In this document: in pieces, positions 41,404 to 49,204 of the stretch
How positions within the stretch are numbered: position 1 is the first letter of the stretch
Layout: each line of letters opens with the position of its first letter
Assembly: GCA_902790325.1 (NCBI GenBank)
Contig: CADARP010000001.1
Span: forward strand, 358,337-422,336
Reading direction: 5' to 3'
DNA from: Oscillospiraceae bacterium
GTDB lineage: Bacteria; Bacillota; Clostridia; Oscillospirales; Acutalibacteraceae
DNA length: 64,000 nt
Notes under the pieces: generated by a model
The model's database searches: none
Told to the model about the DNA's origin: nothing
Seen by the model: only the letters and a program-made list of their open reading frames with translations
Made by a program: the position numbers and the translations under genes

Positions 41404-41444
41404 TTAAAGAAAACGTGTCAATCCGGAACCCCGGAATGACACGT
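41404..41444 (-). terminator. terminator between dapA and dapB
   Basis: On the minus strand ACGTGTCA-TT-CCGG pairs with CCGG-AT-TGACACGT (41413-41444) and is followed by TTTCTTT. dapB starts only about 30 nt later, so its expression depends on readthrough or a promoter not recognised here. This may set the dapA:dapB ratio. Confidence 0.8.
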
Positions 41445-41449
41445 ATCCA

Positions 41450-42337
41450 TCATACCAAGCCGTGATTGGCAAGCGCCTTGCGCAGTGTCTCGCGCTTCGC
41501 GCTCGTAGTCGCCGTCAGCGGCAGACGGCACTCGCCGACATCCCACCCCATCAAATTCATTGCTTCCTTGACCGGAATGGGATTGACGTCGCAGAACAGC
41601 GCCTTGCACAGATCGAACCACTCGAGCTGCAGCTTCGCGCTGCGGGCGGGATCGCCCGCAAGGAACGACGCCGCCATGTCATGCGCAACACGCGGTGCGA
41701 CATGGGACAGCACCGAGATCACGCCCTTGCCGCCGAGAGACATGATGGCCGTGACCTGATCGTCGTTGCCGGAGTAGACGGTCAGATCGTCGCCGCAAAG
41801 CGCGATCGTCGCAGCGATCTGGGAAATGTCGCCGCTGGCCTCTTTCGTCGCCACGATGCGGTCAAGCTTGGACAGCTCGCGGTACGTCTCCGGAAGGATA
41901 TTCACGCCCGTGCGGGACGGAACATTGTAGAGAATGATCGGCGTGCTGACACGTTCGGCAATGTAGCTGTAATGCCGGATCAGACCTTCCTGCGATGTTT
42001 TGTTATAATACGGCGTAACCATCAGCAGACCGTCGACACCCGCTTTTTCTGCCTCGTTGGACAGCTTGACGGCGTAGTTCGTATCGTTGCTGCCGGTACC
42101 GGCGATCACGGGCACACGACCCGCCGTATGCTCGACCGTGTAGCGGATGGCCTCGGTATGCTCCTCGTGATCGAGCGTCGAGCCCTCGCCGGTCGTGCCG
42201 CAGATCACGATGCCGTCCGTACCGTTTTCGATCTGGTAGTCAATGATCTCGCCCAGCTTTTTGAAATTGATCTTGTTTTCCGCGTCAAACGGTGTAATGA
42301 TCGCGATCGCGGAACCCGTAAACAGAACCTTTTTCAT
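41450..42337 (-). CDS. dapA: 4-hydroxy-tetrahydrodipicolinate synthase
   Basis: 295 aa (beta/alpha)8 aldolase condensing pyruvate with aspartate semialdehyde. Key residues are visible: GTTGEGSTL, Tyr 137 in ILYNVPSRTG, the Schiff-base Lys 165 in IVATKEASGD, and VTPYYNKTSQEGLIRHY. It lies 39 nt downstream of asd on the same strand. The start follows GGAGTG. Confidence 0.96.
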   Translation of the reverse strand: MKKVLFTGSAIAIITPFDAENKINFKKLGEIIDYQIENGTDGIVICGTTGEGSTLDHEEHTEAIRYTVEHTAGRVPVIAGTGSNDTNYAVKLSNEAEKAGVDGLLMVTPYYNKTSQEGLIRHYSYIAERVSTPIILYNVPSRTGVNILPETYRELSKLDRIVATKEASGDISQIAATIALCGDDLTVYSGNDDQVTAIMSLGGKGVISVLSHVAPRVAHDMAASFLAGDPARSAKLQLEWFDLCKALFCDVNPIPVKEAMNLMGWDVGECRLPLTATTSAKRETLRKALANHGLV

Positions 42338-42376
42338 GATCGTTCACTCCAATTCTGCAAATAGAATTCAATCAGA

Positions 42377-43459
42377 TTAATCGAGATAGCCCTGCGCGCA
42401 AAGCTGTTCCGCGAGCAGAACCGCACCGCCGGCGGCGCCGCGCAGCGTATTGTGAGACAGGCAGACGAACTTGTAGTCATACTGCGTATCCTCGCGCAGT
42501 CTGCCGATCGAAACGGCCATGCCGCCCTCCAGATCGCGGTGCAGCTTCGTCTGCGGCATGTTGTCCTCTTCAAAATAGTTGAGGAAATGCTCCGGAGCGT
42601 GCGGGAGCTTCTGCTGCTGCGGATAGCCCTTGAAGTTCTTCCAGATCTCTTTGATCTCTTCGATGGTCGGCTTCTTTTCAAACCGCACAAAAACAGCGCC
42701 CATGTGACCGTTCGACACGGGAACGCGGATGCACTGCGCCGTGAAATTCGGCGAAGCGGCGGGAACGATCGCATCGCCCTCGATCTTGCCCCAGATCTTC
42801 AGCGGCTCCTTCTCGCTCTTTTCTTCCTCGCCGCCGATATACGGGATCACGTTGTCGATCATTTCCGGCCATGTATCAAACGTCTTGCCGGCGCCGGAGA
42901 TCGCCTGGTATGTGCAAACAAGCACATCCTTGACGCCGAATTTTTCATGCAGCGGGAACAGCGCGGGAACATAGCTCTGCAGCGAGCAGTTGGATTTGAC
43001 TGCGATAAAGCCGCGCTTGGTACCCAGACGCTTGCGCTGCGCAGGAATGATAGCGGAATGATCCGTATTCAGCTCGGGAATAATCATCGGAACGTCCGGC
43101 GTGAAACGGTTCGCGCTGTTGTTGGAGATCACCGGGCACTCCGCCTTGGCATACGCTTCTTCCAGCGCTTTGATCTCATCTTTTTTCATATCAACCGCGC
43201 AGAACACGAAATCAACCGCGGCTGCGATCTCGGCAATGTCGTCCGAAGCGCTGCGGATGATGATGTCCGCCATAGACTCGGGGATCGGCGTATCCATACA
43301 CCAGCGTTTGCCGACCGCTTCACGATACGTCTTACCGGCGCTGCGGGCGCTTGCGGCAAGCGTCGTCACTTCAAACCAGGGGTGTCCGTCCAGCAGCGTC
43401 GCAAAACGCTGACCGACCATACCGGTTGCACCGATGATACCGACTTTGTACTTTTTCAT
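42377..43459 (-). CDS. asd: aspartate-semialdehyde dehydrogenase (archaeal/fungal-type)
   Basis: 360 aa. Reduces aspartyl phosphate to the semialdehyde, the branch point to lysine, threonine and methionine. Seen: YKVGIIGATGMVGQRFATLLDGHPWFEV, ISNNSANRFTPDVPMIIPELN, the nucleophile in AVKSNCSLQSY (Cys 158) and CTYQAISGAGK. The SNCS form and length fit the archaeal/fungal subtype rather than the E. coli type. It is the first gene of the asd-dapA-dapB-ACT block; the start follows AAAGGATG. Confidence 0.95.
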   Translation of the reverse strand: MKKYKVGIIGATGMVGQRFATLLDGHPWFEVTTLAASARSAGKTYREAVGKRWCMDTPIPESMADIIIRSASDDIAEIAAAVDFVFCAVDMKKDEIKALEEAYAKAECPVISNNSANRFTPDVPMIIPELNTDHSAIIPAQRKRLGTKRGFIAVKSNCSLQSYVPALFPLHEKFGVKDVLVCTYQAISGAGKTFDTWPEMIDNVIPYIGGEEEKSEKEPLKIWGKIEGDAIVPAASPNFTAQCIRVPVSNGHMGAVFVRFEKKPTIEEIKEIWKNFKGYPQQQKLPHAPEHFLNYFEEDNMPQTKLHRDLEGGMAVSIGRLREDTQYDYKFVCLSHNTLRGAAGGAVLLAEQLCAQGYLD

Positions 43460-43576
43460 CTCTTTATCATCCTTTCCGTAGAAAATGCGGGATTAAAAAT
43501 AAAATGTAAAAACTTCTTGTATTCTCTGTCGGAATACAATATAATAAGAAACGAGCTTTGAAAACACCGTCGTCTC

Positions 43577-43604
43577 TTGACAACTTTACTGTATATCATA
43601 GCAT
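43577..43604 (+). promoter_or_regulatory. candidate queA promoter
   Basis: TTGACA (43577-43582), a 16-nt spacer and a weak TAGCAT (43599-43604), 49 nt before the queA ATG. Confidence 0.55.
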
Positions 43605-43653
43605 ACAGCATATGGAAATGTCAAACCTTTTCCAAAAAAATCAGAGGTTTTTT

Positions 43654-44676
43654 ATGAAAAAAAGTGATTTTTTTTACGACCTGCCGCCCGAACTGATCGC
43701 ACAGATTCCGGCCACGCCGCGTGACAGCTCACGTCTGATGGTCATGGATCGGAAAACGGGCGCGCTCGAGCACAAGATCTTCCGTGACGTCGAGTTCCTG
43801 CTCGAGGAGAACGACTGTCTGATTCTCAACGACACCAAGGTACTTCCCGCAAGACTGTACGGCGTGCGCGAAGGAACGGGCGCCCGCGTGGAATTCCTGC
43901 TCCTGCGTCAGATCTCCGCCGATACGTGGGAAGCGCTGGCCGGTCCGGGCAAAAAAGCCAAACCGGACACGCGATTCACATTCGGCGACAAGCTGTCGGC
44001 AGTCGTTCTGGAGGCGCTCGATAACGGCAACCGTATCGTACGGTTTTTCTTTGAAGGAAACTTTTTCCAGATCCTGGACGAAGTCGGCCAGCTTCCCCTG
44101 CCGCACTACATCACGCGCGAGCTGGAGGACAAGGATCGCTACCAGACCGTGTATGCCAACGTACTCGGCTCTGCCGCGGCGCCGACAGCCGGTCTGCACT
44201 TTACGCCCGAGCTTCTCGACCGCATTCGCGCGCGCGGCGTTTCTGTCGGATTTGTGACGCTGCATGTCGGCCTCGGAACGTTTCGTCCGGTCAAAGCAGA
44301 GAATATTGAGGATCATCACATGCACTCGGAGTTTTACTCCGTACCCGAGGAGACCGCGCAGATCATCCGCGACACGAAAGCGCGCGGCGGACGCGTGATC
44401 GCAGTCGGTACGACCTGCTGCCGGACGCTTGAATCGGTCTGCGCGCAGACCGGCGGCATCACCGCTCACAGCGGCAACACAGACATTTTCATCTATCCCG
44501 GTTATGAATTCCGGTGCATTGACGGCCTTCTGACCAATTTTCATTTGCCGGAAAGCACGCTCATCATGCTCGTCGCAGCGTTTTGCGGCTACGAAAACAC
44601 CATGCACGCTTACAAGGTCGCCGTTGAAGAACAATACCGTTTCTTCTCCCTGGGCGACGCCATGCTCATCCTGTAA
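43654..44676 (+). CDS. queA: S-adenosylmethionine:tRNA ribosyltransferase-isomerase
   Basis: 340 aa. Transfers the ribosyl group of SAM to preQ1 in tRNA to give epoxyqueuosine. Family segments are DFFYDLPPELIAQIPATPRDSSRLMV, LILNDTKVLPARL, PLPHYITRE, VYANVLGSAAAPTAGLHFTPELL, LHVGLGTFRPVKAENI, VGTTCCRTLESV and FLLTNFHLPESTLIMLVAAF-like LLTNFHLPESTL. The ATG at 43654 is chosen for the family N-terminus and the GAGGT upstream; the open frame extends 32 codons further. tgt follows 11 nt later. Confidence 0.96.
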   Translation: MKKSDFFYDLPPELIAQIPATPRDSSRLMVMDRKTGALEHKIFRDVEFLLEENDCLILNDTKVLPARLYGVREGTGARVEFLLLRQISADTWEALAGPGKKAKPDTRFTFGDKLSAVVLEALDNGNRIVRFFFEGNFFQILDEVGQLPLPHYITRELEDKDRYQTVYANVLGSAAAPTAGLHFTPELLDRIRARGVSVGFVTLHVGLGTFRPVKAENIEDHHMHSEFYSVPEETAQIIRDTKARGGRVIAVGTTCCRTLESVCAQTGGITAHSGNTDIFIYPGYEFRCIDGLLTNFHLPESTLIMLVAAFCGYENTMHAYKVAVEEQYRFFSLGDAMLIL

Positions 44677-44687
44677 CGGAGGAAACC

Positions 44688-45818
44688 ATGTTTCGACTCA
44701 TCAAGACCGAAGGCGCCGCCAGACGCGGCGAGTTCGTAACGCCGCACGGGACGGTGCAGACGCCCGCGTTCCAGAATGTCGCAACCTGCGGGGCGATCAA
44801 GGGCGCGCTTGACGCCGGGGATCTGAAAGAGATCGGCTGCCAGCAGATGCTTTGCAACACATACCACCTGCACGTGCGTCCCGGCGACGCGCTCATCCGC
44901 GAATTGGGCGGACTGCACAAATTCACCGGCTGGCAGGGTCCGATCCTCACGGACAGCGGCGGCTTCCAGGTTTTTTCGCTCGCGTCGCTGCGCAAGATCA
45001 AAGAAGAAGGCGTGACGTTCAACTCCCATGTCGACGGACGGCACATCTTCATGGGGCCGGAAGAAAGCATGCGCATCCAATCCAATCTCGGCTCGACGAT
45101 CGCAATGGCGTTTGACGAATGTGTCGAGAATCCCGCGCCCTACGAGTATGCGCAGAAATCCTGCGAAAGAACCGTGCGCTGGCTGTACCGCTGCAAAGAG
45201 GAGCTGACGCGGCTGAACGCGCTGCACGATACGATCAACCCGCAGCAGATGCTGTTCGGCATCAACCAGGGCTGCACGTACGATCGTCTGCGCGTCGAGA
45301 ACATGTGCCGCATCGCATCGCTCGACCTTGACGGATATGCCATCGGCGGACTTGCGGTCGGCGAACCGAAGGAGGAAATGTACCGCATAATCTCGGCCGT
45401 GGAACCGTATATGCCGACAAACAAGCCGCGATATCTCATGGGCGTCGGTACGCCGGGCAACATTCTCGAAGCGGTCAGCCGCGGCGTAGATTACTTCGAC
45501 TGTGTGATGCCCAGCCGCAACGCGCGGCACGGACATCTGAATACAATGCAGGGCGTGATCAATCTCAACAACGCAAAGTACGAGAAGGATCTGTCCCCGA
45601 TCGATCCGACCTGTGACTGTCCGACGTGCCGCAAGCATTCTCGCGCCTACATTCGCCACCTGTTCAAAGCCAAGGAAATGCTGGCCATGCGGCTGTGCGT
45701 ACAGCACAACCTGTATTTCTATAATACGCTCATGCAGAAAATACGTGACGCGCTGGACGAAGGGACCTTCACACAGTTCAAAGCACAGTACGTCGATCTG
45801 CTGGATACGAGGATTTAA
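44688..45818 (+). CDS. tgt: queuine tRNA-ribosyltransferase (tRNA-guanine transglycosylase)
   Basis: 376 aa TIM barrel that swaps guanine 34 for preQ1 in GUN-anticodon tRNAs. Seen: TPHGTVQTPAFQNVATCGAIKG, LTDSGGFQVFSLA (active-site Asp), MAFDECVENPAPYEY, FGINQGC, LDGYAIGGLAVGEPKEEMY, MGVGTPGNILEAVSRGVDYFDCVMPSRNARHG, and the zinc site CDCPTCRKHSRAYIRHLF. The start follows GGAGG. It forms an operon with queA. Confidence 0.97.
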   Translation: MFRLIKTEGAARRGEFVTPHGTVQTPAFQNVATCGAIKGALDAGDLKEIGCQQMLCNTYHLHVRPGDALIRELGGLHKFTGWQGPILTDSGGFQVFSLASLRKIKEEGVTFNSHVDGRHIFMGPEESMRIQSNLGSTIAMAFDECVENPAPYEYAQKSCERTVRWLYRCKEELTRLNALHDTINPQQMLFGINQGCTYDRLRVENMCRIASLDLDGYAIGGLAVGEPKEEMYRIISAVEPYMPTNKPRYLMGVGTPGNILEAVSRGVDYFDCVMPSRNARHGHLNTMQGVINLNNAKYEKDLSPIDPTCDCPTCRKHSRAYIRHLFKAKEMLAMRLCVQHNLYFYNTLMQKIRDALDEGTFTQFKAQYVDLLDTRI

Positions 45819-45820
45819 TC

Positions 45821-46630
45821 ATGACGAACAGAAAAAACTGGCTTCCCGCCGTATCGACGGATTGGAAGGGAGCTAACCCGGAAGCCTACCGCGCACTGGC
45901 TGCGGCCGGCATTCATCACATCGAACTCAGCGGCGGAAATCGCGCGTTCTGGGACGAGCTGGATTTTGTACACAACGCCAAACAGATCGTTGCCGAAATG
46001 CGGGACTGCGGCGTCGAGCCGTCGTCCGTCCATCTGCCGTTTGCACCCTTTGAAACGCTGGATCCGGCAAGTACAGACGCAGAGATCCGCACGGAGATCA
46101 TCGCCTATCAAAGTGAGCTGCTGCGCGCTGCGGCCGACGTCGGCGTACCGATCGCCGTAATCCATCCGAGCGGCGAACCGTACCGCGCATTTGAACGCGG
46201 CGAACGGATGAAATACGCCGTTGATACGCTGCGACAGCTTGCGGAAACGGCAGACGCCTGCAGCATTCGGCTCGCGGTCGAGAATCTGCCGCGCACTTGC
46301 CTGGGCTGTATCCATGAGGAAATCAAGCTGATCACAAACGAGATTCCTTCGCTGTGCGTATGCTTTGACACGAATCACAGTCTGCGGCAGCCGAACCCCG
46401 ACTGCATCCGCGCGCTCGCGGGAAAGATCGCGACGCTGCATCTGTCGGATTACGACATGATCGATGAGCGTCATCTGCTGCCCTTCCTCGGCCGAAACGA
46501 CTGGCATGAAATCATGCTCGCGCTGGAAGAAACAGACTATTCCGGTTATCTGACGTTTGAAGTGTCGGCAAAAGGCGTACTGTGCGAGGAGAATCTGCGC
46601 CTTGCATATGACAAGCTGATGGAGATCTGA
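45821..46630 (+). CDS. sugar phosphate isomerase/epimerase-like TIM-barrel protein
   Basis: 269 aa of the AP-endonuclease-2/xylose-isomerase-like fold. Visible elements are AAAGIHHIELSGG, SSVHLPFAPF, IAVIHPSGEPY, RLAVENLPR, VCFDTNHSL, IATLHLSDYD and YSGYLTFEVS, which provide the usual Glu/Asp/His metal ligands. The substrate is unknown. It starts 2 nt after the tgt stop and ends 2 nt before the next gene, so it is co-transcribed with the queuosine genes without an evident metabolic link. Confidence 0.8.
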   Translation: MTNRKNWLPAVSTDWKGANPEAYRALAAAGIHHIELSGGNRAFWDELDFVHNAKQIVAEMRDCGVEPSSVHLPFAPFETLDPASTDAEIRTEIIAYQSELLRAAADVGVPIAVIHPSGEPYRAFERGERMKYAVDTLRQLAETADACSIRLAVENLPRTCLGCIHEEIKLITNEIPSLCVCFDTNHSLRQPNPDCIRALAGKIATLHLSDYDMIDERHLLPFLGRNDWHEIMLALEETDYSGYLTFEVSAKGVLCEENLRLAYDKLMEI

Positions 46631-46632
46631 CT

Positions 46633-47862
46633 ATGACGGATGTACTTGTGATCGGCGGCGGCGCGGCGGGATTGATGGCCGCGGGAACTGCCGCTTCGCG
46701 CGGTTTGCGTGTGACGCTGCTTGAGCGGAACGAGCGCCTCGCCAAAAAGGTGCGCATCACGGGAAAAGGCCGCTGCAATGTGACCAATAACTGTGCCGAT
46801 CTGCAATCATTGATCGCGCAGGTTCCCGGAAACGGACGCTTTCTTTACTCCGCATTTTCTTCTTTTATGCCTGCGGACACTATGCATTTTTTTGAGGAAC
46901 AAGGCGTGCCGCTCAAAACGGAGCGCGGCAACCGTGTGTTTCCCGAATCCGATTCGGCGCACGACATTGCCGAAGCGCTTGTCCGGTTTGCGAAAAAGGC
47001 AGGCGTTCGGTTTGCCGTCGGGCGAGCCGCGGAACTGCTTGTGCGGGACGGAAACGTATTTGGCGCTGTAACGGAAGACGGCACGATGTACGACTGCAGC
47101 CGTGTGATCGTCGCTACGGGCGGGCTCTCCTACCCGCTGACCGGTTCCACCGGAGACGGCTACCGATTGGCGGAATCCGTCGGGCATACGGTCGTCGAGC
47201 CGAAGCCGTCGCTCGTGCCGCTTGTCTGTCACGAAGGATTCTGTTCCGACCTGATGGGGCTGTCGCTGCGCAATGTTACGCTGCATGCGATCGACAATCA
47301 GAAACACCGTACAGTTTATTCGGAACTGGGTGAAATGCTCTTCACGCACTTCGGCGTGTCCGGTCCTCTGGTGCTGTCCGCGAGCGCACATATGCGGCAG
47401 ATGGAACGCGGCCGGTACACGTTGTCAATCGACCTTAAACCCGCACTTACAGCTGAACAACTGGATAGGCGCGTACAGCGGGATTTCTCCGAAAACATCA
47501 ACCGCAACTACATCAACGCACTGAACGGTCTGCTTCCCAAGAAACTCGTACCCGTTATCGTCAAGCTTTCCGGCATTCCCGCATCGCTGAAAACGAACCA
47601 GATCACACGCGAACAGCGGCAGAAACTTGTTGATCTGCTGAAAGATCTGCGTCTGACCGTGACCGGTTTTCGTCCCGTAGACGAAGCGATCGTCACATCC
47701 GGCGGCGTAAAAACCGCCGAAGTCGATCCAAAAACAATGCAGTCGAAGCTGGTCGGCGGACTGTTTTTTGCCGGAGAGGTGCTGGATGTGGACGCCTATA
47801 CAGGCGGCTTCAATCTGCAGATCGCATTTTCGACCGGACGACTTGCGGGACAAAACGTCTGA
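46633..47862 (+). CDS. HI0933-family NAD(P)/FAD-dependent oxidoreductase
   Basis: 409 aa flavoprotein. FAD-binding VIGGGAAGLMAAGTAASRGLRVTLLERNERLAKKVRITGKGRCNVTNNC is typical of the HI0933/YhiN family, as are VIVATGGLSYPLTGSTGDGYRLAESVGH, FTHFGVSGPLVLSASAH and the C-terminal LVGGLFFAGEVLDVDAYTGGFNLQIAFSTGRLAG. Reactions in this family are mostly uncharacterised. It is part of the run starting with queA. Confidence 0.9.
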   Translation: MTDVLVIGGGAAGLMAAGTAASRGLRVTLLERNERLAKKVRITGKGRCNVTNNCADLQSLIAQVPGNGRFLYSAFSSFMPADTMHFFEEQGVPLKTERGNRVFPESDSAHDIAEALVRFAKKAGVRFAVGRAAELLVRDGNVFGAVTEDGTMYDCSRVIVATGGLSYPLTGSTGDGYRLAESVGHTVVEPKPSLVPLVCHEGFCSDLMGLSLRNVTLHAIDNQKHRTVYSELGEMLFTHFGVSGPLVLSASAHMRQMERGRYTLSIDLKPALTAEQLDRRVQRDFSENINRNYINALNGLLPKKLVPVIVKLSGIPASLKTNQITREQRQKLVDLLKDLRLTVTGFRPVDEAIVTSGGVKTAEVDPKTMQSKLVGGLFFAGEVLDVDAYTGGFNLQIAFSTGRLAGQNV

Positions 47863-47915
47863 CGGTTCATGCCGGCCGAATTCTATATATCCATTCAAAC
47901 GACAGGAGTGATCCG

Positions 47916-48134
47916 ATGAAACAATCCCTATTGAACGCCAAGATCCGTCCCGCCTGCGCGTATTGCGCGGTCGGCAAGCTGTCCTGTGACGGCGAGAGCG
48001 TTCTGTGTGTCAAAAAGGGCGTCATGCAGCCGGACTCCCATTGCCGTGCATTCCGCTATGACCCGCTAAAACGCGTACCGCAGGAAAAGGCAAAGCTGCC
48101 GGAGTACAGCACGGAAGAATTCTCGCTCGAATAA
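47916..48134 (+). CDS. small cysteine-containing protein of unknown function
   Basis: 72 aa with five Cys: CAYCAVGKLSCDGESVLCVKKGVMQPDSHC. This spacing could bind a metal or an iron-sulfur cluster. RYDPLKRVPQ follows the last Cys, a pattern seen in small conserved Clostridia proteins. No function can be named. The ATG follows ACAGGAGTG. It ends the queA run just before the yajC promoter. Confidence 0.65.
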   Translation: MKQSLLNAKIRPACAYCAVGKLSCDGESVLCVKKGVMQPDSHCRAFRYDPLKRVPQEKAKLPEYSTEEFSLE

Positions 48135-48149
48135 AATTTCATTTTTCTC

Positions 48150-48178
48150 TTGCCTTTTTCCTGTTTGTCCTATATAAT
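48150..48178 (+). promoter_or_regulatory. yajC promoter
   Basis: TTGCCT (48150-48155), a 17-nt spacer and a perfect TATAAT (48173-48178), about 30 nt before the yajC ATG. Confidence 0.78.
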
Positions 48179-48207
48179 AAAGAATAGTTTGATTTGGAGG
48201 TAAAAAT

Positions 48208-48672
48208 ATGTATCAATTCGCACTCATGAATTTCGGCGGCGCGGCAAACAGCGGCGCAGGCAATGCAAGCGGAAACGGCGCCGGCGGCGGAATCGGCATG
48301 ATCATCATGTTGGTCGCCATGTTCGCGATCATGTATTTCATGATGATCCGTCCGCAAAAGAAAAAGCAAAAAGAAGAACAGGCGATGCGCGACAACGTGC
48401 AGATCGGCGACGAGATCACAACTATCGGCGGCATCGTCGGCCGCGTGGTCACCGTCAAGGACGACAGTCTGATTATCGAAACGGGCGCGGATCGCAACAA
48501 GATGAAGATCATGCGCTGGGCAGTCGGCACAAACAACACCGCCAACGAAAAGATCGAGGCCGAGCGTCAGGCCGCCAAGGAAGCTGCCGAGGCCGAAAAG
48601 CTTGCGAAGATGGAAGAAAGCAAGCAGAAGAGCGAAGCGCAGAGAAAGAAGAGCAAGAAAAGAGACGACTGA
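48208..48672 (+). CDS. yajC: preprotein translocase subunit YajC
   Basis: 154 aa. A Gly/Asn-rich N-terminus and one membrane helix (about residues 29-47, GMIIMLVAMFAIMYFMM) precede the signature IRPQKKKQKEEQAMRDNVQIGDEITTIGGIVGRVV. A charged Lys/Glu-rich helical tail (about 115-154) is longer than in the E. coli protein. YajC associates with SecDF, accessory to SecYEG. Its position after queA-tgt is usual, although three unrelated genes lie between them here. Confidence 0.94.
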   Translation: MYQFALMNFGGAANSGAGNASGNGAGGGIGMIIMLVAMFAIMYFMMIRPQKKKQKEEQAMRDNVQIGDEITTIGGIVGRVVTVKDDSLIIETGADRNKMKIMRWAVGTNNTANEKIEAERQAAKEAAEAEKLAKMEESKQKSEAQRKKSKKRDD

Positions 48673-48687
48673 TCCGCATAAAATCAT

Positions 48688-48733
48688 ATCCCCTCTCATA
48701 GGATTGTACAAATCGTATGAGGGGGATTTTTTT
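48688..48733 (+). terminator. terminator after yajC that contains the next gene's ribosome site
   Basis: ATCCCC-T-CTCATA (48688-48700) pairs with TATGAG-GGGGAT (48716-48727), with an inner GATT/AATC extension. TTTTTT follows to 48733. The 3' arm is GAGGGGG, the Shine-Dalgarno of the gene starting at 48734. So the hairpin both stops transcription and would hide the ribosome site in readthrough RNA. Confidence 0.82.
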
Positions 48734-49156
48734 ATGGCTGCAAAAATCGGAACAAAACGTCGTCCGGAGCATGCCGCAGGCAGAGCAAAACTTACGGGAC
48801 TCGTATTATCATCCGCGGCCGGAACGGCTTTGCTGACAGGTTCTCTGTTCCTTGCTGCATTTGTGTGCCTGCAAAAGGACGCATCGGGCTGGGCGCTGCG
48901 GCTGTCGGCATATCTTTGCTGCGCCCTCTCCGCCCTGACTGCCGGATGCTTCGCAGCAAAATCCGTCGGCAAAAGCGGTCTGCTGTGCGGATTGCTCGCT
49001 GCGGTACCGTTATGCATTCTGCTGCTGATCCTTTGCCTCGCAATGTATGGCACAGTCGGCAAAGGCTTTTCGATCGGATGCGCATTGATGCTGTTTTTCG
49101 GCGCTCTGGGCGGGATCGGCATTTTGAACATACGGCATAAAAGGCGGTACAAATGA
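48734..49156 (+). CDS. TIGR04086 family membrane protein
   Basis: 140 aa, four hydrophobic segments (LVLSSAAGTALLTGSLFLAAF, LSAYLCCALSALTAGCFAA, LLCGLLAAVPLCILLLILCL, IGCALMLFFGALGGIGILN) and basic ends. The size, the four-helix layout and a position right after yajC match the TIGR04086 family of Firmicutes; the function is unknown. The ATG at 48734 follows GAGGGGG, embedded in the terminator hairpin. Confidence 0.78.
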   Translation: MAAKIGTKRRPEHAAGRAKLTGLVLSSAAGTALLTGSLFLAAFVCLQKDASGWALRLSAYLCCALSALTAGCFAAKSVGKSGLLCGLLAAVPLCILLLILCLAMYGTVGKGFSIGCALMLFFGALGGIGILNIRHKRRYK

Positions 49157-49190
49157 AAAAAGAGACAGGCAAATCTTCACTTGCCTGTCT
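49155..49190 (-). terminator. terminator after lysA
   Basis: AGACAGGCAA/TTGCCTGTCT stem (49163-49172 with 49181-49190), followed on the minus strand by CTTTTTTC. It lies between the convergent TIGR04086 gene and lysA. Confidence 0.87.
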
Positions 49191-49204
49191 GCTGTTATGT
49201 CATC

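Noticed and set aside
43460..43653. Lysine riboswitch or T-box upstream of asd/queA
   Set aside because: The region is under 200 nt and shows none of the conserved T-box or lysine-riboswitch segments.
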